This document shows positions 7,464 to 15,723 of a stretch of 18,663 nucleotides of DNA, one piece after another (positions within the stretch are counted from its first letter, which is position 1; each line of letters opens with the position of its first letter). Both the position numbers and the translations under genes were made by a program. Source of the DNA: SIG672 sp045657105 (lineage in GTDB: Bacteria > Bacillota > Clostridia > Oscillospirales > CAG-272). The notes below the pieces were generated by a model. It worked only from the letters and a program-made list of their open reading frames with translations. It had not been told where the DNA came from and made no database searches. The DNA lies in contig JAZOSN010000026.1 in the NCBI GenBank assembly GCA_045657105.1, positions 1 through 18,663 of the forward strand. Reading direction: 5' to 3'.

Positions 7464-7748
7464 CTATTTGTTTTTTGAAATTTTGTAGCCCATCGCCACG
7501 ATCAGCTTCAACGTTTGTAACGCCGTGTTTCGATCATAGGCTTTTTCTTCTTCGGGAAGCTCCGAATACGGAACCAGGCAGGGAGTAGTTTTCTTTTTAT
7601 CATCGCGCTCCTCGCCGTAAGTCCACCCCTCGGCTATACGTCCGACCGACCAATTCTCGTGGACGTTTTCTGCGATTTTCTCGGTAAGCTCCAGAAGATC
7701 CGACGGCAACTTGATCTTGCTTGTGTCAATTGGACTTGGTTTATACAC
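7464..7748 (-). CDS. stand-alone RyR-domain protein
   Basis: A 94-residue protein that is nearly all one RyR (ryanodine-receptor repeat) domain. The family pattern is clear: PIDTSKIKLPSDL at the N-terminus, then LTEKIAENVHENW, RIAEGWTYGEERDD, the KTTPCLVPYSELPEEEKAYDR core and LKLIVAMGYKI at the end. In eukaryotic ryanodine receptors this repeat is structural/regulatory; bacterial copies have been proposed in the literature to bind ligands in nucleotide-related signalling or conflict systems. The start is a GTG at 7748 with AGGAGGT just upstream (5-nt spacer). It is the last gene of the three-gene unit, 46 nt after the RyR-containing membrane protein, and probably works with it. No membrane segment or catalytic motif is present. 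Confidence 0.85.
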   Translation of the reverse strand: MYKPSPIDTSKIKLPSDLLELTEKIAENVHENWSVGRIAEGWTYGEERDDKKKTTPCLVPYSELPEEEKAYDRNTALQTLKLIVAMGYKISKNK

Positions 7749-7794
7749 AGCTACCTCCTAATTTGATAATAAAAATCTCGCGAGTTCTCAAGCC

Positions 7795-10596
7795 TTATAT
7801 TTTCTTATACCATTTCCCAAACAGTTCAAACGCCGTACTGTTTTCGCTGTGAGCTCTATCGCCTATAAGCCTTTGATCGTCCGCGTTGTTAATATCGAGT
7901 TCCCGACAGCACTTATAAATATCGCCTTTGACGGAACTGAAAGGAATATGCCACTCGGAGCTCTCTTTAAGATACTCTGCGCTCTTGAATTTCTTGCTTT
8001 TGCAAAGCTTCGCTATGTAATCCGACTCTACTCCGAGTATCTTTGCCAACTCTTTATCGGTAAGATAATCATCATAATCATACCGACAGTAATCATACAT
8101 TTTGAAATCGTAGCAACCGATTCCGTCCCACGCGGCCTTGCTCTTGCCTCGTAGATATTCTGTAACGCTCTCACTGCTTTCAAGGCTTTCAATAGCTTCA
8201 CTTAGCATTTCAATACCGAATAGCGTCGCCTCTTTGCACCAATCAAGCGTTATTTGATCGAGTGCATCATAGGTGTTGGAGTCGTATTTTTCAAGCTTAT
8301 TACATTTTTCGATTAAATACTGTTTCTTCTTGCCAAGAAGCGCGAGCATTGTGGCTTTGTCCAATTTATCGGAATCGAATTTGTCGGGCAGGTTAGTGAA
8401 AAGGTCTTGCCACTTATCGTTAAGATAGCTCGGATTTTCCTCCGACGGTTTTTCCGCCTCAACCAGGCACGGGTGTAGCTTCAATTCCATATTTTTGTGA
8501 TTTTTGCCGCTTAACCGGAGGTTTTTTCCAAGTTCTCCGGTATATTGATAGCCAAGCGATCGGGTAAATGCAACCCACCGTCTGTGCTCGAGCCATGCGA
8601 GCGTATGCTTTTTGGCTTCAAACGAGCGCAGCTCATTCTCATCAATCTCTTTAAAGCGACCACCGGCATTATAAGAGGTCAGTTTCTTGTATAAATTACA
8701 CTGCTCTTTTACATAGTTCTCGTGATCTTGCGGGGTACAGTCGAAAATAGATTTGCGAATCAGTCCCAAAGAAAACGCCTTATATTTAATATGCATCGCT
8801 CTTGCAAGATCTGCCCAATAACTGTAATTCTTATTATCGTCGTTTGATCTCGTTTTGTGCTCTTCTACATGCTTTTGCATCATCTGTGCCCTGTCATAAG
8901 CGGCTCCTGTGCCTTCGGCAAGCAGACGGTTTTTGGACATATAAACATTTTCATAACTGTATACGTCTTCCAGACTGCCAAAAGCATATGTGTAAACGTC
9001 GGTTCTGTCCTTAGTTCGGCATTGATGATTTTTTTGTTTGTTAAGCGTATTAACGAGCTCGGAGTTGAACACCGCATAGGCAATAATAACCTGTCCGGAC
9101 GTTTCGTCCGACTCTTCAAGATGCCGCTTTCCAACCAGTCGGCGGAGCTTATCCCCCACCGAAATATTGTCAGCATCGCTACCCAGCGCCACTATAAAAT
9201 AATCCGAATCAAGGAGCCCCCGCGTTTTCTCGGAGTCACTGTCCCAAAGGCCGTCGAGCTTAACGTCGGCTTCTATGTAATTGACACGGCAATACGGATT
9301 GTTTTTATTGCCGACCGCAGGATTTCCCGAAACCTCGACGGTTCCTTTGATTTCGGGATTGATACAGTCTATCTTTGACCAAAAAGCTTCTTCTCTTTCT
9401 TTGGATACAACGTTGATCGTCATTTCGCATTCGGACATTGATTTTTGACCGCTATCATCTCGGCTGACCATCATCTGTCCAAACCAATACGCGTTCAAAA
9501 AAGCCTCCGTGCCGATAGTCCCGTTTCCGAGAATCGTAACGCTTAGCTGCGTATTGTTCTTTTTGTTAATCAGCGGCTCGTACAGAGGAACGTCAACAAA
9601 AAGATTTTGAACCAGATTGCGATACCCGTTAAGAGGTATGATCGTCGGTTTTTTGCCGCCTTTTAACAGCTTTTTCTTTCTTTCTTCGCCAAACTCCCTG
9701 TTGATCTGCTTTTCAATCTGCACATATGCATCGCTTTGAACAAACAGATAAATACGCGAGTCCTTTACAAACTTGACGTTATGGTCTTCGGTAAGTCCTA
9801 TCAGTGTTTGGAAATTGCCGAATTCGTTTTCGTCAATCAAAAAATACGTTCGTTCGCCACACTTTGTTTTTATCACGTGCGCCAAATCATCGCGAATGCA
9901 AATCGCGCCGTACTTTTTTGCTTCCAGCAAAAGCTCGTATTCTTTTTCTTCTTTGTCGTCAACATAAGTGTCGGTAAAGATCAGGATCGGTTTTTTTGAT
10001 TTTTCCTTATTATAGATGCTTTTCGCCAATGACAAAGACGCCGAATTCAGTTCACTGAAAAAGTATTTCGGCCGATTTATTTTAAAATATGAGCCTATCA
10101 GTTTGAATTTCGGGAACACACTGGCAACGATCTCTAACACGATAGCTCCGCCCAAAATCGGCGCGATAAGATTTAGCAGAGAGGCATATACGACCGTCGC
10201 AATTTTAATAGCAGAAAAGCTTGGGTGTTCGTTGGGAATAATTGCGGTAATCAACGCCTTTATATCAAGTATATACTCGGCATATTCCTCTTCCATGCTA
10301 AATGTCCTAAGTGCCCCAAACAGGCTATTGGCTATTTCTTCCTGCGGGGTTAGTTGCAATGCTTCTCCCGCATACACAAGAATATCAAAATATCCAACCG
10401 CAAACCTTAATAGCCAGATTGACAGAAGAAGAAAGATTGAAAACACAAATGCAGAGCCCACCCCGACTCTGTTGTATCTTTCGGGCGCCCTCTTGCTTCT
10501 GATTTTTCCAACACCAAATATCACAACAGATGTAACAAACAGAAACAAGGACGCAATTATTAAAGAAGCCATCAAAACAATCTGCTCTTTTGTCAT
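7795..10596 (-). CDS. membrane protein with Rossmann-like, RyR-like and excisionase-type HTH regions
   Basis: 933 residues. Hydrophobic segments lie at about 5-31, 44-70 and 128-161, so the bulk (170-933) should face the cytoplasm. Residues 203-300 look like a first Rossmann-type fold (KPILIFTDT...LLLEAKKYGAICIRDDL). A second has the glycine motif ILGNGTIGTEAF at 355-366 and ends near IVALGSD at 468-473, resembling TrkA-N/RCK nucleotide-binding domains. Residues about 590-735 carry RyR-type elements: ADLARAMHIKY, AWLEHRRWVAFTRSLGYQY and KLHPCLVEAEK. Residues 844-890 (YLTDKELAKILGVESDYIAK ... WHIPFSSVKGDI) match the excisionase-type HTH_17 pattern. The ATG at 10596 follows AAGGAG with 8 nt spacing; the gene starts 32 nt after the protease-fusion stop. 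It is plausibly a channel-like or membrane sensor; the ligand is unknown. The domain calls are pattern-based. Confidence 0.75.
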   Translation of the reverse strand: MTKEQIVLMASLIIASLFLFVTSVVIFGVGKIRSKRAPERYNRVGVGSAFVFSIFLLLSIWLLRFAVGYFDILVYAGEALQLTPQEEIANSLFGALRTFSMEEEYAEYILDIKALITAIIPNEHPSFSAIKIATVVYASLLNLIAPILGGAIVLEIVASVFPKFKLIGSYFKINRPKYFFSELNSASLSLAKSIYNKEKSKKPILIFTDTYVDDKEEKEYELLLEAKKYGAICIRDDLAHVIKTKCGERTYFLIDENEFGNFQTLIGLTEDHNVKFVKDSRIYLFVQSDAYVQIEKQINREFGEERKKKLLKGGKKPTIIPLNGYRNLVQNLFVDVPLYEPLINKKNNTQLSVTILGNGTIGTEAFLNAYWFGQMMVSRDDSGQKSMSECEMTINVVSKEREEAFWSKIDCINPEIKGTVEVSGNPAVGNKNNPYCRVNYIEADVKLDGLWDSDSEKTRGLLDSDYFIVALGSDADNISVGDKLRRLVGKRHLEESDETSGQVIIAYAVFNSELVNTLNKQKNHQCRTKDRTDVYTYAFGSLEDVYSYENVYMSKNRLLAEGTGAAYDRAQMMQKHVEEHKTRSNDDNKNYSYWADLARAMHIKYKAFSLGLIRKSIFDCTPQDHENYVKEQCNLYKKLTSYNAGGRFKEIDENELRSFEAKKHTLAWLEHRRWVAFTRSLGYQYTGELGKNLRLSGKNHKNMELKLHPCLVEAEKPSEENPSYLNDKWQDLFTNLPDKFDSDKLDKATMLALLGKKKQYLIEKCNKLEKYDSNTYDALDQITLDWCKEATLFGIEMLSEAIESLESSESVTEYLRGKSKAAWDGIGCYDFKMYDYCRYDYDDYLTDKELAKILGVESDYIAKLCKSKKFKSAEYLKESSEWHIPFSSVKGDIYKCCRELDINNADDQRLIGDRAHSENSTAFELFGKWYKKI

Positions 10597-10628
10597 CGTT
10601 ATATCTCCTTATATTCTTTTCGCGTTTT

Positions 10629-13600
10629 TTAATTTTCCTTCGACAACGCGGCGTTGATTTCTTCCCTGTTCAAATGGTTTTTAGACATCAACTCTTCTAC
10701 CAGAGCGTCAATCCTGTCTTTGTTTTCGGAAATCAGCCTTACCGCTTCGTTCATCTGTTCTTTAAGAATAAGGTTTACCGACGCTCTGACTTCCGCGGAC
10801 ATTGTACCGGAGCCTTGCACGACCGCAAGACCAAACTCGTCGTCCATTCCATACAGGCACACGATTTGTTGAGCGACACCGGTTGCTGCCGCGAGGTCAC
10901 CGCTTGCTCCGGTGGAAATTCCGTCGCGCTCACCATAGTAAGCGATTTCGGCAGCTCTTCCGCCAAGGAACGTTCTGATACGGGCAAGCAGTTCGTCTTT
11001 GGTATAGATGGCCTTGCCTTCCGGCTCCGCATGTTGCATATAGCCGCCGTGATCGCCGCGTGCGACAATAGTAAGATAAGAAGGAGTTTCTCCGCTCATA
11101 TGGCAAATGAGAGCGTGGCCAGCCTCGTGTCTTGCAACACGTTCTAGCTGAGATGCATCCCATTTCTTCACTTCGCCGTTATTGAACGTTTCAAAGGCTT
11201 CTTCCAAAATAGCATCATTAACCACGGTGCTGCCTTCTCGGATCGCAGAACGAAGTGCAAGTTCCACAACGGAATCAAGTCCTGCCAGACTCATTCCGGT
11301 AGCCCTCATTGCAATATTATCTATCTGATTTTCAGAGATTTGCAAAGCGCGATTCTTTGCGATCTTCATCTTTAAGAAGCGAATTCTGTCCTCTTTGTTG
11401 GGAATATCTATATACACTCTTCTGTCAAAGCGGCGCATGAGTGCAGGATCAAGACTTTTGTCACTTCCCGGCTCAACATCGAAGTTGGTTGCCGCGAGAA
11501 CAAACACAGGTCTGGAAGGATCGTTGACAAAGCCGTCCATTTCGGTAAGAAGCGCCGTCAGTGTTTCCTCGCCGTTTGAGCCTGCGTTCGCTCCGCCTTT
11601 ACGTTCTTTGGCAATTGCATCAATTTCGTCTATGAAGAGAATGGCGGGGGCATATTTGCGAGCTGTTTTAAAGAGTTCGTGAACCTTTTCCGAGCCTTCT
11701 CCGACAAACTTTTTAAGGAACTGGTTACCTTCGGCGGCAATAAACGTTACGTCCGCCTCACGAGCCATCGCTTTTGCAAGCATGGTTTTACCGGTACCGG
11801 GAGGTCCGTAAAGAATAACGCCCTTGGGCGCCTTGACGCCCGTGCCTATATACTTCTTTGGATTTTTAAGATACTCAACAAAATAGGCAAGCTCTTTTTT
11901 GGCGTCGCGTGCGCCGATTACGTCATCAAAGCGCACGTCAGGTCTGGAAACAGAGCTCAGTACGCTCTTTGCATCTTCGGAATCGACGGCAACGTTCATT
12001 TCAAAATCAAACAATTTGATCTCAGCGTTCTTGCCGTTTTTCGAGATGGTTTGAGCGGTTTCAAAAGATATTAACTTATTTTCTTTTGCTAATTTGATCA
12101 TACTTGCCTGCTGATACAAGCTTGATGCGATAGTTTTCAGTTTGGTAGCAAACGAATTCTTGCCGCGAGTAATCCTAAGTACATCTCTGACTCCCTGACG
12201 TACGAAGGAAACCTTCTCTTCTTCGCTCAAAGCAGCTCCGCCCTCTTCGATAAGATAAATGGGAAGCTCGCTTTTTTGCTCTTTGAGAAACTTGAAAAAA
12301 TCGCGTGCAGGCGACTCAACATCTTCGATATTCAGTTTAGATGCAGGTCTTGCCGCGGTGCCGCACCTCATATCCAGCAGTACAAAATCGACGTTCTGCG
12401 ACTTGATTATCTCTATCGCACCTTTCAAATCCTGTGTTCCGACAAACTCGATTTCCGGAACCCCGCCCTTGCAAAGCGCAACGATTTCGTTACCGGCAAA
12501 GATTAAAACCTTGTTTTTTTCCGCCGAAGCAAACAGATTTGCAATCTCGGGCCTCGCACGGTTTAAATCAACGCTAATGCGAATTTTCTCGATATTATCA
12601 ATATTTGATTTGGATTTGTCCGATACAACAAGGCGAAGCAGCTCATAAAGCTCGTCGTTAAAGAAGGCTTCTGCTCTGCCCCTTATGGTTCTGGCATCTG
12701 CATTACTACCCTCGGAAAACAGCAACGCCGTATAGACACGTTCATCAATTTTCAACTTGATTCCCGTTTCTTTTTCAAGAGCGATTACGCGGCGCTCAAT
12801 CTCTTTCTTTGCGATCAAACGAAGATTGTGTGCGCCGATGTGATTAAACATAACCACGTTACCGGAAGCAAATCGGGAGCAAATCGCAGCAGGAAAGAAC
12901 GGCACTCCCGTTTCGGGATTGACGTCTTTTTGAAGTGCTTTTATGATCACTTTTCTGGAAACGGTAGAAAAATCTCCGCTTTCGCTATCTTCGTACAGTT
13001 GTTTGCCGGCGTTTGTGGTAAGTATGATTATAGTGTCGGAAAACGGAACCTCTTCGTCTGTGAAATTGTCGCGTAATCTTCCTGCGTCCAACATTTGCAA
13101 AAACAGATGGATTACGCAGCTATGAGCCTTTTCAATTTCGTCAAACAACAGGACGCACCTGGGATTTTCCGCAACGAAGCTTGTTACATTTCCGGCTTTT
13201 CCGTTCTTATATACTTTATCTGATCCGCAAAATTCTATATCTGCTTCTTTGTTGGCATATTCGCTCATATCAAATCGCATAAACGGCAATTTAAGCATTT
13301 CTGCCGCTTTTTCGGCGAGGAAAGTCTTTCCCACTCCGGGAGGCCCTGCGAAAAGGAAGGTTGCCAGGGGACGCTTTCGCGTCTTTTCGAGCACGGAAAG
13401 CATGCTTGCTTGAAAATAACCCGTGGCGAACGTGTTGATAGCGTTATCCTGACCGTAAATATGGCTTTGGAGCTCTGTTCTGATGCGCCTCACCTCTGCA
13501 ACCAGTGCAGAAATGTCGGATTTTGCAGATTGTAAGTTATTTTTACAATCCGGTTCGCACGGCTCACTTTCTGTTGCCTTGTCGTGTTCTTTGCCTTCGG

Positions 13601-14117
13601 GAAACATCGTAAAGTCTGTAAAAAAACCAACAGGACCTTTCCAGTCCTCGCCGGAAGAAGACTCGTCGGGAGTAGCGGGATCGCGTCCGCCCTCTTCTTC
13701 GCGCCCGTCCTCTTTTAAAACAGCTTTTATTGCTTCGCTGGGAGAATCAATAATGCCTATTACGAGCATGACCGCATCAATTTCGGGCATAAATAACGCC
13801 GAGGCAACCTCCTCCGCAGCGTGAATTTTCCTTTTCATATAAAGATCGTCCAACGCCGAAATGGCGTCTTCGCGGCAAATATACGTCATTAGCGACGCTC
13901 TTGCCGCATTCAAATCTGCTATATTTTTATTTATATATTCAGCGGCAGCTTCCAGCTCTAAGTCTGTGTTGTCGCTTTTGTTTTTACTTTCGAGGATTTT
14001 ATCAATAACTGCTACCAAAAATCTTTCGGCTGTAAATGGCGGCTCCGGTGTGTTACCTATTTTTTTACAATCCTCAATCAATTGTGTAAGAAACTTACTG
14101 GTTTTTATCTCACTCAT
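10629..14117 (-). CDS. Clp-type AAA+ / receiver-like / FtsH AAA+-M41 protease fusion
   Basis: 1162 residues with no transmembrane segment. Residues about 5-135 look like two degenerate Clp N-terminal repeats, followed by an acidic linker (136-200). Residues 205-500 are a ClpA/B D2-type AAA+ module: IYGQDNAI, Walker A GPPGVGKT 258-265, Walker B LLFDEIEKAH (DE 326-327), sensor TTN 367-369, Arg415, sensor-2 DARTIRG. Residues 534-660 resemble a receiver fold (VDFVLLDMR, Asp582) lacking the acidic pair. Residues 725-985 are an FtsH AAA+: GPPGTGKT 771-778, FVGEGSEKV, ILFIDEIDAI, DPALMRRFDRR. Residues 990-1160 are peptidase M41 with HEAGH 997-1001 and TGASGD (Asp1074), all zinc ligands intact. The start at 14117 follows AAGGAG (14125-14130); an upstream in-frame start lacks a site. 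Expected to be an ATP-dependent zinc protease, freed from the membrane. First gene of its operon. Confidence 0.92.
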   Translation of the reverse strand: MSEIKTSKFLTQLIEDCKKIGNTPEPPFTAERFLVAVIDKILESKNKSDNTDLELEAAAEYINKNIADLNAARASLMTYICREDAISALDDLYMKRKIHAAEEVASALFMPEIDAVMLVIGIIDSPSEAIKAVLKEDGREEEGGRDPATPDESSSGEDWKGPVGFFTDFTMFPEGKEHDKATESEPCEPDCKNNLQSAKSDISALVAEVRRIRTELQSHIYGQDNAINTFATGYFQASMLSVLEKTRKRPLATFLFAGPPGVGKTFLAEKAAEMLKLPFMRFDMSEYANKEADIEFCGSDKVYKNGKAGNVTSFVAENPRCVLLFDEIEKAHSCVIHLFLQMLDAGRLRDNFTDEEVPFSDTIIILTTNAGKQLYEDSESGDFSTVSRKVIIKALQKDVNPETGVPFFPAAICSRFASGNVVMFNHIGAHNLRLIAKKEIERRVIALEKETGIKLKIDERVYTALLFSEGSNADARTIRGRAEAFFNDELYELLRLVVSDKSKSNIDNIEKIRISVDLNRARPEIANLFASAEKNKVLIFAGNEIVALCKGGVPEIEFVGTQDLKGAIEIIKSQNVDFVLLDMRCGTAARPASKLNIEDVESPARDFFKFLKEQKSELPIYLIEEGGAALSEEEKVSFVRQGVRDVLRITRGKNSFATKLKTIASSLYQQASMIKLAKENKLISFETAQTISKNGKNAEIKLFDFEMNVAVDSEDAKSVLSSVSRPDVRFDDVIGARDAKKELAYFVEYLKNPKKYIGTGVKAPKGVILYGPPGTGKTMLAKAMAREADVTFIAAEGNQFLKKFVGEGSEKVHELFKTARKYAPAILFIDEIDAIAKERKGGANAGSNGEETLTALLTEMDGFVNDPSRPVFVLAATNFDVEPGSDKSLDPALMRRFDRRVYIDIPNKEDRIRFLKMKIAKNRALQISENQIDNIAMRATGMSLAGLDSVVELALRSAIREGSTVVNDAILEEAFETFNNGEVKKWDASQLERVARHEAGHALICHMSGETPSYLTIVARGDHGGYMQHAEPEGKAIYTKDELLARIRTFLGGRAAEIAYYGERDGISTGASGDLAAATGVAQQIVCLYGMDDEFGLAVVQGSGTMSAEVRASVNLILKEQMNEAVRLISENKDRIDALVEELMSKNHLNREEINAALSKEN

Positions 14118-14203
14118 TTGCTTTCTCCTTGTAAAATTTCTTTTCGCCGCCAATCGGCAGGCGCCGCTTCAACGCTTTGTCTTGGTGCTTCTTCATACGT
14201 TTT

Positions 14204-14232
14204 ATTATACGACATGGCGGCAACTTTGTCAA
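14204..14232 (-). promoter_or_regulatory. consensus promoter of the protease-fusion/RyR operon
   Basis: Minus strand TTGACA (14227-14232), 17-bp spacer, TATAAT (14204-14209), a perfect consensus. It gives a leader of about 80 nt containing a GC-rich partial dyad near 14145-14168. The unit can therefore be transcribed by the main sigma factor without the adjacent sigma-like protein. Confidence 0.85.
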
Positions 14233-14280
14233 GATTTGTCGAGGGGTTTTATGAGTTGCAACACAAGCAAGGTTTAAAAT

Positions 14281-14334
14281 GTGAACACCCTCTCCGCTCC
14301 GTTGTTAACGGCTCGGAAAGGGTGTTCATTGTTT
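14281..14334 (-). terminator. nested hairpin, probable terminator of the sigma/YbjN unit
   Basis: GAACACCCT (14283-14291) pairs with AGGGTGTTC (14319-14327), with inner TCCG/CGGA and CCGTT/AACGG stems. On the minus strand it is followed only by ACATTTTAAA, so the T-run is weak. The position, after the last YbjN gene and before the next promoter, fits a terminator. Confidence 0.55.
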
Positions 14335-14413
14335 GTTTGCTATCTGCTTACTTGTACTTGAATTTTATCGTTAATGTTAAAATCAGGATGTAAAACAGAT
14401 TTGACCGGCTATA

Positions 14414-14887
14414 TCAATTATTTTCGATAAACTCGGCAATTGTTGTTGCGCCTTTATCAAGTGCAAGGAAACGGTCGTTATATTCATCAACCGTCACACA
14501 AGCGCAAGCGATCATATACTGAAAAAGCTCTTCGTTAATGACGCTGTTCACAAACGAAGCTGTCATTCTGAAAGCAATCGAACCGTCGTTAATGTCGTAA
14601 TCAAAACAGCCGTCGTTCAGACTGTAAGTTGCCGCACAGGTAGCAACAGCGCCCTCAACTCTCTTCGCTTCGCTCATTTTAAAGGGCAGGAGTGACGCCA
14701 ACCGTACAAGTTGTCTTTGTGCATCTACGATCAAGACAAATTGCATCGGAATATCATCTCCGGACACGCCGAAATGCACGAGAAGTTCTGTATCATCTCT
14801 TTCAAAAGTCCAGTTTCTTTTTTCTATTGCGTTGCAAAGCGTCTTATACACCCGGTTTGCAAGTTTAATTTTGTTTTCTTCGTTCAT
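14414..14887 (-). CDS. YbjN-like protein (second paralogue)
   Basis: A 157-residue protein that fits the YbjN family (putative sensory-transduction regulators with a type III secretion chaperone-like fold). Visible pattern: an N-terminal helix KLANRVYKTLCNAIEKRNW, strands around ELLVHFGVSGDDIPMQFVLI, LLPFKMSEAKR, a central helix, DGCFDYDINDGSIAFRM, then a C-terminal helical half ending DEYNDRFLALDKGATTIAEF. It is clearly paralogous to its upstream neighbour, from which it is separated by 13 nt. The ATG at 14887 has AGGAGG 8 nt upstream. No catalytic motif, signal peptide or membrane segment is present. Cytoplasmic; perhaps a protein-binding adaptor or chaperone, by analogy with the fold only. 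Confidence 0.75.
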   Translation of the reverse strand: MNEENKIKLANRVYKTLCNAIEKRNWTFERDDTELLVHFGVSGDDIPMQFVLIVDAQRQLVRLASLLPFKMSEAKRVEGAVATCAATYSLNDGCFDYDINDGSIAFRMTASFVNSVINEELFQYMIACACVTVDEYNDRFLALDKGATTIAEFIENN

Positions 14888-14900
14888 CGCCTCATCCTCC

Positions 14901-15383
14901 TTATTGTTTAAGAATGTCTTTAAGGAACTTTTCCATTGAAATCATTCCCTTAGTAAGCATCAGTAGCTTGTCGTTATACTCGTCAATGGTGCCGCAAGAA
15001 CAGAGAAACATATACGAAAAAGCCGCATCGTCAATCTGGCTGTCAAGAAAACTGTGTGTCATTCTGAAAAATATGTTACCTGATTTGACGTCATAATCAA
15101 AGCACCCGTCAACCAGTAGGTTGTTGATAGCGCTGATGGCAACCGCCATTTCAAGACGTTTGTTTTCTTGAACGACGAAGGGCATATGTGATAGAAGCGT
15201 TACAAGAGAATTTTTTTCAATGATTTTAATGACGATGTCTATTGGCAGATCTTCTCCTTGAACCTTGCACTCAATAGATAGCTTTTCTTCGTTCTTTGTG
15301 TAGTGCCAGTCGTGACTATCGAGTGATCGACAGAGTGTGTTGTATACTTTTTTTGCCTGCTGTGCTTTGTTCTGTTCTGACAT
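14901..15383 (-). CDS. YbjN-like protein (first paralogue)
   Basis: A 160-residue protein with the same layout as the downstream paralogue: KKVYNTLCRSLDSHDWHY helix, GEDLPIDIVIKI strands, LLSHMPFVVQENKR, LLVDGCFDYDVKSGNIFFRM, then a C-terminal half with CSCGTIDEYNDKLLMLTKG. Shared spacing of DGCFDYD, FRMT and DEYND motifs shows tandem duplication; the pair may form a heterodimer, which is an inference. The ATG at 15383 has an AGGAGAGAG-type purine run upstream with loose spacing. It lies 67 nt after the anti-sigma-like gene, on the same strand and probably in the same transcript. Confidence 0.75.
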   Translation of the reverse strand: MSEQNKAQQAKKVYNTLCRSLDSHDWHYTKNEEKLSIECKVQGEDLPIDIVIKIIEKNSLVTLLSHMPFVVQENKRLEMAVAISAINNLLVDGCFDYDVKSGNIFFRMTHSFLDSQIDDAAFSYMFLCSCGTIDEYNDKLLMLTKGMISMEKFLKDILKQ

Positions 15384-15450
15384 GGTTGTTCTCTCTCTCC
15401 TATTTGTATTTTATTTTCGTCGTTAAGCTGATAAAAACTTAAATCTTCGG

Positions 15451-15723
15451 TTAAAAGCCGTCAATCTCGTTCGGGGAGTATTTAATATTAACCTCGGCGT
15501 CCGCGTTGGCAGATTTGTTTTCTGCAAGATATTTCTTAAAACCAGTGTTTGTATTACACTTTGAAAATTCGTCGTATATCATTTGAAAGGCGCTCACACG
15601 GTTCAGGCATTTTTCGCACTTTCGGATATGCCCGTTCACTGTCGCGGAAAGCTTTAACGCTTCTCTGTTCAATTTGTTCAAAGACACAAACTCGACAATT
15701 TCATCAACAGTTAGATGCGTCAT
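15451..15723 (-). CDS. small zinc-finger anti-sigma-like protein
   Basis: A 90-residue protein with the HxxxCxxC motif (GHIRKCEKC, residues 32-40) typical of zinc-binding anti-sigma (ZAS/zf-HC2) domains, preceded by an N-terminal helix MTHLTVDEIVEFVSLNKL as in those domains. It has no transmembrane segment, unlike many anti-sigma factors, so it would act in the cytoplasm. The start at 15723 overlaps the last 20 nt of the sigma-like gene in another frame, with a GGAGGAG site upstream. This overlap suggests translational coupling and stoichiometric production of the pair, as is usual for sigma/anti-sigma partners. The C-terminal half (50-90) is polar, probably disordered, and not recognised. 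Confidence 0.7.
   Translation of the reverse strand: MTHLTVDEIVEFVSLNKLNREALKLSATVNGHIRKCEKCLNRVSAFQMIYDEFSKCNTNTGFKKYLAENKSANADAEVNIKYSPNEIDGF

Noticed and set aside
13483..14277. Several plus-strand frames opposite the start of the protease fusion
   Set aside because: Ser-rich translations antisense to a conserved protein, no ribosome sites, and one crosses the -35/-10 region.
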